Source of the DNA: Epilithonimonas mollis
Lineage (GTDB): Bacteria; Bacteroidota; Bacteroidia; Flavobacteriales; Weeksellaceae
DNA: 61,256 bases
NCBI RefSeq assembly: GCF_900142325.1
Contig: NZ_FRAM01000006.1
Location: 1 to 61,256 of the forward strand
Reading direction: 5' to 3'
Shown: in pieces, positions 34,332-42,505 of the stretch
How the letters are laid out: each line of letters starts with the position of its first letter
Numbering within the stretch: position 1 is the stretch's first letter
Made by a program: the position numbers and the translations under genes
Notes under the pieces: model-generated
What the model saw: the letters and a program-made list of their open reading frames with translations, nothing else
The model's database searches: none
Told to the model about the DNA's origin: nothing

Positions 34332-36998
34332 CTATTCTATAATTTTGATGTTCTTTGCACATTCTCCTAATGGATTTGTTCCGATTTCAAAGCTTACTAA
34401 CTGACCATGTCTTAACGATTTCCAATCATTTCTATTTCTCACATCTATAAAATCATACATATTAGCATAGTATTTGGTCCTGTCTTCTTTTTCTAAGAAA
34501 ACGAATGGTTTAGTTGCATTACCATGATTTCGACTTATCGTTCCAATGTGCTTCGAAGTATTAATTGAAGTTTCCTCTAAAAGATTACTGATAGAATAAT
34601 CATCAAATTTTTCATAATATTTGTGGATTATTTTTGCTTTGATATTTGTTAAACTAATTTTATTATCATTATCTATAATAACATTTTTTAAATATTCTTG
34701 ATTTTCTTGCAATGTTGTTAAAGGAATCATCTGAATACATGCGAGTATAGTTTCGCAAAAATTTTTGATCATTTTGGGATCTAAAATTTTTTTATTGTTA
34801 CATTCTGTGTAAACTGTGATTGCTCGTTTGAAATGTCGTAGAGAATTATCATAATCCTTTTCAATTGTTGCATAACTTTGCCCCATATGATTGTACATTG
34901 AAATCAATTCCGTGTAAGCTATTCTTTCACTTTTAGAATCAAGCTTAGTTTCTAATAACTCTTTTAATTTTGCAATTCCAAAGTTATATTCTCTCTTAGA
35001 ATTATAAATTCTGACAAATAGAAATGATACAGATGGATTTTCGACATTATCATTTTTTAACTTTTCTGCATATTCTAATGCCAAATCTGGATCTTCCATA
35101 GAGAATAAGAGAAACTGCGAATAGAAATATATTAATTTATGATTTTTTGGATCGATTTCTAGACCCAATTTGTAGTCATCTTCCGCACCTAATAAATCTC
35201 CGGAAGTAGCCTTTATAAAAGCACCTACCCTATAAGATTCAAAATGACTAGGTACAATATTCCGTGCTTCGGCAACCTTTTTTAATGCTTCCTCATAATT
35301 AGTTTTCCACGAAAAATGTAAAGCTTCTTCTAAAAATTTAGCAGCAATTTTTTCATTCGAATTTCTGTAAGTTATTGCATTAATTTCAAATGGATTAAAA
35401 TTATTTATTTTTTTGAGCTGAGAAGCACTTAATGTCAAATCGCGTAGCTTGGTTGAGATTTTCTTTATAAATCTTATGTCAATTGTATAATTTTTAGTAA
35501 GAAAATCTTTTGCAAAATCAGAGATGTAATAATTTGTTTCCTCTATATTACCACCCTCAGTTATTTCGGAGCTAATCAATGTGGTTTTAAATAATTCTAA
35601 CAAATATTTTCTTACATCTATAGGCTCTAATTCAGATAGGTATATTATCTCGGCTAATCTAAGCGTCTTTCTTGACGCTCTTATAGTATTTAAAATTTTT
35701 ATAGCTCCATCACTTAATTTATCATATACATTTATAAGGCAAAAATTTAATAAATCTTCTTTATTATTTAGTACTTCAGATGGACTAATGCCTGCTTCAA
35801 CTGTATTTACAAACCATTTTATAGCCAATGGATTATGATACAACTTTGTTGATATGTCAATTAAAGTTTCTTGAGGTAATGTTAGTAGTATCTCGCTGTC
35901 TCTTATTCTTGCAATTTCTCTAATCAATCTTGCCGATTCTGTATCCGAAAAACCTTTCAGTTTTCTTCTATATTCTAGCTCACCTAATCCAATTCTAGAA
36001 GTGATAATGATATTGCATCGCATTTGAGCTTCCCTGATAAAACTAATAACTTCTTCACTTTGAATAGTTTCTAAATTATCTATTATAAGAAGAGTTTTAA
36101 ATAAAGTGAAATATTCTAAAATATCAGAGAGTTGTTCTTTTGTATTTTTCTCGAGTTTTAGGGTATCAGATATAACATCAACTAAACCAGTATAGTTTGT
36201 AATAGCATCATAAATTTCTTGTATACCCTTTGCTGTTAACATTGTTGTTTTAGCTGAAGTCCAAATAACTAATTCAAAGGGGCTGCTATTTCCCATATCT
36301 ACAATATCATAAGCAATCTTTAATGCTAATGCAGTTTTGCCTATCCCGCCATCACCAATAATACTGACAACTTTATTTGAAAAAACTAATTTTTTTATAT
36401 CATCTATATCATTCTTACGACCAATAAAACCAGTTTCGTCGAAGTCAGGTAATGGTAAGTTATGTATTACTTTTGTCTCGGGTGTTTGATATTCTAAAGA
36501 TGGTAATGATAATGTTAACACATACGATGGATCATTTTCAATTTTCTTTCTAGTTTCTATTGTAGTAGGCCAATTAAAAGGATCTGTAGATTTTAATTCC
36601 GAAACAAAATTATATAGAGAGGTAAAATCGCCGCCAAGAAGTGGTCTTGTATGCATTACTCTATTTCTAATAGGCGTGAGATCTGAAAGATTTGAAAATA
36701 TTTTTTTTAAATAGTCTGATTCATCTTTAGTTAGAAAAGCTTTGTTTTTATTGAGAATTGTAAATGTATCGCTAAAGTCAATATAATCTATAGCATCCTC
36801 CAGATTTAATAAAATGTCGACACCAGGGTTTTCTTTCAAAAATCTTTCATTCACTTTCTGGACTAAATCAGAATTTTGAAAAAAAGTTAAATCTGAGTTG
36901 TATGGAACTATTTTCTTAATTATTATAGATTTTAAATCGATTTCAATTCCATAAATTAAAGCAGCAAGCGTTAACCTCACTTCCGTGACTTTCGACAT
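34332..36998 (-). CDS. STAND ATPase: HEPN-like, NB-ARC, TPR and cold-shock-like domains
   Basis: An 888-residue protein with four parts. Residues ~1-150 are helical and contain R111-N-R-V-M-H116, the R-x4-H motif of HEPN RNases. Residues ~185-480 are an NB-ARC/STAND ATPase: Walker A GDGGIGKT at 215-222, Walker B LLIIDNLE with D307, and the sensor TSR at 333-335, then winged-helix-like segments. Residues ~560-800 are TPR-type helices, likely the sensor. The last ~70 residues (HIGTISRNHG ... FVFLEKED ... GQLVSFEIGTN) resemble a cold-shock/OB domain that binds nucleic acid. STAND proteins of this build serve as anti-phage or stress sensors that oligomerise and switch on an effector. An XRE regulator lies 101 bases upstream on the same strand. 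Confidence 0.75.
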   Translation of the reverse strand: MSKVTEVRLTLAALIYGIEIDLKSIIIKKIVPYNSDLTFFQNSDLVQKVNERFLKENPGVDILLNLEDAIDYIDFSDTFTILNKNKAFLTKDESDYLKKIFSNLSDLTPIRNRVMHTRPLLGGDFTSLYNFVSELKSTDPFNWPTTIETRKKIENDPSYVLTLSLPSLEYQTPETKVIHNLPLPDFDETGFIGRKNDIDDIKKLVFSNKVVSIIGDGGIGKTALALKIAYDIVDMGNSSPFELVIWTSAKTTMLTAKGIQEIYDAITNYTGLVDVISDTLKLEKNTKEQLSDILEYFTLFKTLLIIDNLETIQSEEVISFIREAQMRCNIIITSRIGLGELEYRRKLKGFSDTESARLIREIARIRDSEILLTLPQETLIDISTKLYHNPLAIKWFVNTVEAGISPSEVLNNKEDLLNFCLINVYDKLSDGAIKILNTIRASRKTLRLAEIIYLSELEPIDVRKYLLELFKTTLISSEITEGGNIEETNYYISDFAKDFLTKNYTIDIRFIKKISTKLRDLTLSASQLKKINNFNPFEINAITYRNSNEKIAAKFLEEALHFSWKTNYEEALKKVAEARNIVPSHFESYRVGAFIKATSGDLLGAEDDYKLGLEIDPKNHKLIYFYSQFLLFSMEDPDLALEYAEKLKNDNVENPSVSFLFVRIYNSKREYNFGIAKLKELLETKLDSKSERIAYTELISMYNHMGQSYATIEKDYDNSLRHFKRAITVYTECNNKKILDPKMIKNFCETILACIQMIPLTTLQENQEYLKNVIIDNDNKISLTNIKAKIIHKYYEKFDDYSISNLLEETSINTSKHIGTISRNHGNATKPFVFLEKEDRTKYYANMYDFIDVRNRNDWKSLRHGQLVSFEIGTNPLGECAKNIKIIE

Positions 36999-37099
36999 AG
37001 TAAATTTTAGTTTGAAATTATGATTAAAGATTAATATGTATATACATAAATATATTTAATAAAATAATAATGTTTTTTTTAATCGGAAAAAATATTTTT

Positions 37100-37381
37100 T
37101 CAGTGCTTATTTGATAGTTTAATATAGTTTTTCATATCAAAATCAAAGAGTTCTTGTATTGTGACATTAAGTTCTTTACATATTATAAGCAAGGTATCAT
37201 ATCGAGGATTGGTATGACCTCTTTCTAATTCACCAATTGTCTTTTTTGCATGTCCAGTTCTTAAACCCAATTCTTCTTGGGAGATAGGTTTATTAGTCTC
37301 AATATTTATAACTTTCTTTCTTAATTCAGAAATTCTATAACCGAGAGCTTTTTTAAAGTTATTAAGTTCAATTTCATTCAT
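37100..37381 (-). CDS. XRE-family regulator upstream of the STAND gene
   Basis: A 93-residue protein with a Cro/CI helix-turn-helix (SQEELGLRTGHAKKTIGELE, then NPRYDTLLIICKELNVTIQE). The order XRE-then-STAND on one strand with 101 bases between suggests an operon in which the XRE protein limits STAND expression. Upstream, at about 37418-37435, a GGATAC...GTATCC inverted repeat could be its operator. Confidence 0.85.
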   Translation of the reverse strand: MNEIELNNFKKALGYRISELRKKVINIETNKPISQEELGLRTGHAKKTIGELERGHTNPRYDTLLIICKELNVTIQELFDFDMKNYIKLSNKH

Positions 37382-38125
37382 TAAGTGTAAAATTCCAAGT
37401 TTGGAGTTAAATTTTAGGATACATATAGGTATCCTTTTGTTATTTTTTATTATATTTGTAAAATAAGTTACTGCAATGTAACTTTGCGATACTTCAACGA
37501 AATATTAGAAGCTATTGCTTAGAATCTCAATTCGAAAACTGGTAATTTTAGTATACGAGATGGTAAGCAAGAAGCTCACGACCTAGGCGTGGGCTCTCTT
37601 ATCTGTATACAAGGTATACCAGTACCCCGAATTGGATAATGTAGAGTTCCATGCCGTTTTCTTTTTATGCAGTTCTGTTTTTCTACATTGTCTTGTTAGA
37701 TTCTAAGACGCTTACAACATAGGGTATCTGTTGGATACAATAGGGTGTACAACCTGTTGCGGCTGTTTTTAGGCTTACTTGGGAAACGTTATTTTTCATT
37801 CATATTAATTCAAGATGTGTTGTGGCAGAAGGCTTTTGCTACGTCTGTAGTTTGCTTTCTGCCTGGCATGTCGGGAATTGTTAGAGTTGGGGATTTTATG
37901 TTTTAATTCTTTATTAATTGAGATATTAAGTTATTTCTTTTTTATTTCATTCTCTTCTCTTTCTCTTCTCATTCTCTTTTGACAATATGAATTAAGGGTA
38001 ATAGAGCGTAAAGCATAACGTAACCATTGGAAACAAAAGAGCCCTCCTTGCATTTGAGTTTATTGGAAGTGACACAATGCATTGGAGAGCCTTAGAATTT
38101 AACGAATTAAATCTATTTCAAAAGT
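37382..38125. other. Structured noncoding region upstream of the SusC gene
   Basis: About 740 bases with no gene. It holds a GGATAC/GTATCC dyad near 37418-37435, a perfect 7-bp dyad AAGTTAC/GTAACTT at 37465-37484, and a strong stem-loop AGCTCACG/CGTGGGCT at 37573-37595. Further on, words around 38030-38095 (GAGCCCTCC, then GGAGAGCC) can also pair. The 37540-38000 part has higher GC than its surroundings, as an RNA leader or ncRNA would. I cannot assign a known RNA family. Confidence 0.45.
37573..37595. ncRNA. Stem-loop of a possible leader RNA
   Basis: AGCTCACG (37573-37580), loop ACCTAGG and CGTGGGCT (37588-37595) form an 8-bp stem with one G-U pair. It has no T-run directly after it, so it is more likely part of a folded RNA than a terminator. 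The RNA call is inference from structure alone. Confidence 0.3.
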
Positions 38126-41100
38126 ATGAAAAAAAACTTTTGCGGCCTGGGTCATATCCAAATGGCTTTTGGCTTAACCTTGCTCGCTTCCGGCGTAGCA
38201 GTGGCACAGATGCGTGTTGTGACAGGCACTGTGACCGATCAGGGGAAACCTGTTTTAGGGGTTTCTGTATTTCAAAAGGGCAGTGATGCCGTAACAATGA
38301 CCAATGAATCTGGGGTGTACCGGATACAGGTGTCAGGGGAGAACCCGAGCCTTGTGTTCCGTCATCCTGAATTTGGGGAACGGACGGTCTTTCTGGGAAG
38401 TAAGATCACGATTAATGTCTCATTCGGTAATGGGGAAAGTGAAATTGAAGAGGTGGTTCTGAATGCAGGGTATTATAAGGTGAAGGAACGGGAGAGTACC
38501 GGGAGTATTGCTAAAATAACATCGAAGGAAATTGAGAACCAACCGGTCAATAATGCCCTTGCAGCAATGCAGGGGAGATTGGCGGGGGTCAATATCATTC
38601 AGGGTTCTGGCATTGCGGGTGGTGGTTTCGACATACAGATTCGGGGCAGGAATAGTCTGAGGAACAATTCCAATGGTGCCATAGATGCCAATGTGCCTCT
38701 GTATATTATTGATGGCGTTCCGGTGTCGGCTGTTAACGAGTTCAAATCCAACCAGACAACTTCCATTTTGCCGTATCAGGACAGTAATCCGCTCAATGCC
38801 ATCAATCCTGATGATATAGAAAGCATAGAGGTGCTCAAAGATGCAGATGCCACAGCAATTTATGGGAGTAAAGGAGCCAATGGGGTGGTCTTGGTGACCA
38901 CAAAGAAAGGAAGATCAGGCAAGACGGAGGTACTGATCAATAATGCCTATGGGCTGGGTTCAGCTCCCAGACTGCCGAAGATGATGAACCTCTCGCAGTA
39001 TCTGCAGGTGCGCAGGGATGCGTTTGCCAATGATGGCATCACCCAGTATCCCGCAACGTCATTCGATGTCAACGGCACCTGGGATTTGAAGAAGGAGACC
39101 GATTGGCAAAGATATTTTATTGGCAATACCTCAGAACGTTCTACTTCTAGAGTACAGATTTCCGGAGGCAGCAGAAATACCCGTTTTATGATAAGTGGTG
39201 GTCATGATGAAGAGACCACAACCTTTCCGGGGTCTTACCGATATAAGAGAAATACCTTTGGAGCGAACCTGAATCACGAAACGGAGAACAAAAAACTCAG
39301 GATCAGTTGGAGTGCTTATTATACGCAGCAGAACAATGTTCTGCCGCCTACAGATTTTAGCAGGGTGTACAGGCTGGCACCCAATGCGCCCGACTTGTTT
39401 TCTCCCGATGGCTCTATCAATTGGGCCAACAAGACGTTTGCCAACCCTATGGCAGAGGCCTCTCAGGTGTATAAGACAAAAGGGGAGCAGCTCCTCAGCA
39501 ATCTCAACCTGAGTTATGCCATTACTAAAGATTTGCAGATAAGCCTTAACGGCGGTTATTCTAGAAACACAACAGAAGAAAAAAGATTGTACCCCAAAAC
39601 ATTTTATAATCCCGAGTTCAATATAGGGAGCGAGCGGTCGGCGTTGAGCATTGCGACACCGCAGCAGTCGAATTGGATATTGGAGCCTCAGCTTAATTAT
39701 AATACCAAATGGGGGAAGCATAAGATTGATGTGCTGATAGGAGGGACTTTTCAGGATCAGTCCACAGAAAATAAGGTCCTGAATGCCAGTAATTTTCCAT
39801 CGGATGATCTCATAGAAGATATTTCTTCGGCTGCAGCTTTGAAAGTGATGAGCTCAGGTTCTTCGAATTATAGATACCAGGCAGTGTATGGGAGGCTCAA
39901 CTACCAGTTCAATTCCAGATATATCCTGAATGTAACGGGTAGGAGAGATGGTTCCAGCAGGTTCGGCGACAACAGGCGTTATGCCAACTTTTCGGCATTG
40001 GGAGCAGCTTGGCTGTTTTCAAAGGAGGGTTTCTTGAAGGATGTCAGCTGGCTGAGCTTTGGTAAGTTGAGGTTCAGTTACGGGTCTGCAGGGAGTGATC
40101 TCATTGGCAACTATCAGTTTTATGATACGTACTTGATTGCTTCAACGGTATATGACGGGACTTCCGGCATGAACCCAAGCAGGCTCTACAATCCGAATTT
40201 CAGTTGGGAAAAGACCCTTAAGCTTGAAGCGGCTTTGGAAGTGAGCTTGTTCAAAGACCGCATCAATCTTGTGATTAACAGATACCGAAACAGGTCTTCG
40301 GATCAGTTGGTAGGAGTTCCGCTATCAACGGTAACTGGTTTTAACTCTTATCAGGGGAATATGGCGGCAACGGTGGAAAATTCAGGTTGGGAGTTCTCCC
40401 TGCAATCGCAGAATATCAAGAACAAAGACTTTAGTTGGGAGTCTTCGTTTAATCTGTCATTGCCTAAAAATAAGCTGATCTCGTTCCCCAATTTGGAAAC
40501 TTCAACATACGCAAGTAGTCTGATGGTGGGTTATTCTACCAATATCCGCAAATACTACCATTACTTGGGGGTAGATCCCACAACGGGATTATACCAGTTC
40601 GAGGATAAAAACGGAGATGGTAAACTCGATGTTAATGATAGGACGGTGATAAAAGAAATAGGACCTTTATGGTTTGGAGGGATCACGAACAATTTGAGGT
40701 ACATGGGCTTCGAACTGAGTGTTTTATTGCAATTCAGCAAGCAGTCGCAGTTCAACCAGTTGTCAATGGCGCGCTTACTGGGTAATATGGGCAATCTTCC
40801 TGCTGAATTCTTGGATTACTGGACACCGGATAATCCCAACGCCAAATACCAGAGGCCGACCACGGGTGCTAACCCTGTCGCAACTGCGGCGGCAAATAAT
40901 TATTTGAACAGCGATGCCTCAGTGTCTGATATTTTTGCCATGAAACTCAAAAATGTGTCGTTAAGGTATAACATCCCTAATGGTTTATTAGGGACACTGC
41001 GGGCTTCTGTATATCTGGAAGGGCAGAACATAGTCACGGTTTCCAACTTCAAAGGCTCCGATCCGGATTATATTCTGGCAGATTTTCTTCCGCCGCTTCG

Positions 41101-41134
41101 TGTGATTTCAATAGGTACAACCATAAAATTTTAA
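38126..41134 (+). CDS. susC: SusC/RagA-family TonB-dependent outer-membrane receptor
   Basis: A 1002-residue outer-membrane receptor: signal peptide (MAFGLTLLASGVAVA|Q), a carboxypeptidase-like CNA-B domain (VVTGTVTDQGKPVLGVSVF), a TonB plug with GRNSLRNN ... PLYIIDGVPV and IESIEVLKDADATAIYGSKG, and a large beta-barrel ending SIGTTIKF with terminal F. Together with the adjacent SusD lipoprotein it imports large substrates using TonB energy. The S9 peptidase in the same operon suggests peptides rather than glycans, and no glycoside hydrolase is nearby. Stop and next start are directly adjacent. Confidence 0.93.
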   Translation: MKKNFCGLGHIQMAFGLTLLASGVAVAQMRVVTGTVTDQGKPVLGVSVFQKGSDAVTMTNESGVYRIQVSGENPSLVFRHPEFGERTVFLGSKITINVSFGNGESEIEEVVLNAGYYKVKERESTGSIAKITSKEIENQPVNNALAAMQGRLAGVNIIQGSGIAGGGFDIQIRGRNSLRNNSNGAIDANVPLYIIDGVPVSAVNEFKSNQTTSILPYQDSNPLNAINPDDIESIEVLKDADATAIYGSKGANGVVLVTTKKGRSGKTEVLINNAYGLGSAPRLPKMMNLSQYLQVRRDAFANDGITQYPATSFDVNGTWDLKKETDWQRYFIGNTSERSTSRVQISGGSRNTRFMISGGHDEETTTFPGSYRYKRNTFGANLNHETENKKLRISWSAYYTQQNNVLPPTDFSRVYRLAPNAPDLFSPDGSINWANKTFANPMAEASQVYKTKGEQLLSNLNLSYAITKDLQISLNGGYSRNTTEEKRLYPKTFYNPEFNIGSERSALSIATPQQSNWILEPQLNYNTKWGKHKIDVLIGGTFQDQSTENKVLNASNFPSDDLIEDISSAAALKVMSSGSSNYRYQAVYGRLNYQFNSRYILNVTGRRDGSSRFGDNRRYANFSALGAAWLFSKEGFLKDVSWLSFGKLRFSYGSAGSDLIGNYQFYDTYLIASTVYDGTSGMNPSRLYNPNFSWEKTLKLEAALEVSLFKDRINLVINRYRNRSSDQLVGVPLSTVTGFNSYQGNMAATVENSGWEFSLQSQNIKNKDFSWESSFNLSLPKNKLISFPNLETSTYASSLMVGYSTNIRKYYHYLGVDPTTGLYQFEDKNGDGKLDVNDRTVIKEIGPLWFGGITNNLRYMGFELSVLLQFSKQSQFNQLSMARLLGNMGNLPAEFLDYWTPDNPNAKYQRPTTGANPVATAAANNYLNSDASVSDIFAMKLKNVSLRYNIPNGLLGTLRASVYLEGQNIVTVSNFKGSDPDYILADFLPPLRVISIGTTIKF

Positions 41135-42505
41135 ATGATGTTAAAAAAAATATTTTTATTGATCTCTGTAAGTGTCATAACATCTTGCAGTGATTTCTTA
41201 AATGTCGACCTTCCAAAGGATCAGTTGACAAAAGATCTGGTGTTCAACGATGATAATCTGGCGAGGTCTGCAATGGCGGGTGTTTACAGATCATTGGAGA
41301 CCGGTGGTTTTTTATTCGGCGGAGCGTCGGGAGGCGGTGTGTATTTGGGCTGCTATTCGGATGAACTGGTAGCATATAACACGACTTCGTCAGAATATCA
41401 GTTGTACAATATGGATGTTAACGCCCGCTCATCAATGGTTAAAAATTTATGGCAGACATCGTTCAACCAGATATACAGTATCAACAGTATTATAGACGGT
41501 CTGGAGAATTCTGCGGGTGTTTCAGCAGCCGTTAAAAAACAGCTGAGGGGCGAAGCACTTTTCCTGAGGGCATTGCTGCATCTTTATCTTGCAGGCACTT
41601 ACGATAGAATTCCATATGTGACATCCATCAGTTATGAGCTCAATCAGTCCATTTCTAGCCAGCCGATCGATGCTGTCTTGTCAGCAGCCAGAAAAGATGT
41701 GGAAGAAGCCTTGTCCCTTCTGCCGGATAATGCGGCAAGGGGACTTAGGATAAGACCAACGAAAGCCGCGGCCTATGCATTATTGGCTCGTGTTGCACTT
41801 TATCAGAAAGATTGGCAAAATGCCGTCTTGTATTCCTCAAAGATCATTGCTGATCCAGCTTATACCTTGGAGCCGGACGTGAAAACTGTATTTCTCAAAG
41901 AGGGCAGGAGTGTGATTTGGGCATTTGAACCGCCCGTAGCTTTAGGCAATACCAGAGAAGCGATCACCTACATTTTATTGGGTGCACCGCCATCCACCAT
42001 ATCTTTATCGCCGTCATTGGTTGCTGCATTTAGTACAGGGGATAAAAGAGCATTAGCATGGATAGGGACGATCAGAGATTCTGGCAATAGACCTTACTAC
42101 TATGCCTACAAGTACAAACAGAACAAACCGGCTGGTACGCCTAAAGAGTGTTCTGTTGTTCTTCGCGCAGAAGAACAGTATCTGATAAGGGCGGAGGCTT
42201 ACGCTCAATTAGGGGAACAAGCTAAGGCCTTGCAGGATATTAATGTGATCAGACAACGGGCGGGGATTCCACTCTATACCACATTGGATAAGCAGCTGAT
42301 ATTGGATGAAATATCAAAAGAGAAAAAACTGGAGTTTTTTACGGAATATGGATTGAGGTTTTTTGATCTGAAAAGAACGGGAAGAATACAGGCTGTTATG
42401 GTTGATGCGAAACCTAACTGGACTTCCAAATTTCAAAACTTCCCCATCCCCGAAAGTGAATTGCTGTTAAACCCTAAACTAGGTCCGCAAAATGAGGGTT
42501 TTTAG
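41135..42505 (+). CDS. susD: SusD/RagB-family surface lipoprotein
   Basis: A 456-residue lipoprotein: signal with lipobox ISVSVITSC, then the SusD/RagB fold (FLNVDLPKDQLTKDLVFNDD, GEALFLRALLHLYLAGTYDR, LIRAEAYAQLGEQAKALQDI, and EKKLEFFTEYGLRFFDLKRT near the end). It caps the SusC barrel and captures substrate at the cell surface. Its start follows the SusC stop with no gap, and its end overlaps the peptidase start by 14 bases, so all three are one operon. Confidence 0.93.
   Translation: MMLKKIFLLISVSVITSCSDFLNVDLPKDQLTKDLVFNDDNLARSAMAGVYRSLETGGFLFGGASGGGVYLGCYSDELVAYNTTSSEYQLYNMDVNARSSMVKNLWQTSFNQIYSINSIIDGLENSAGVSAAVKKQLRGEALFLRALLHLYLAGTYDRIPYVTSISYELNQSISSQPIDAVLSAARKDVEEALSLLPDNAARGLRIRPTKAAAYALLARVALYQKDWQNAVLYSSKIIADPAYTLEPDVKTVFLKEGRSVIWAFEPPVALGNTREAITYILLGAPPSTISLSPSLVAAFSTGDKRALAWIGTIRDSGNRPYYYAYKYKQNKPAGTPKECSVVLRAEEQYLIRAEAYAQLGEQAKALQDINVIRQRAGIPLYTTLDKQLILDEISKEKKLEFFTEYGLRFFDLKRTGRIQAVMVDAKPNWTSKFQNFPIPESELLLNPKLGPQNEGF

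Noticed and set aside
38077-38286. Short ORF overlapping the SusC start
   Set aside because: Runs out of frame into the SusC coding sequence; a leader peptide cannot be excluded but nothing supports it.
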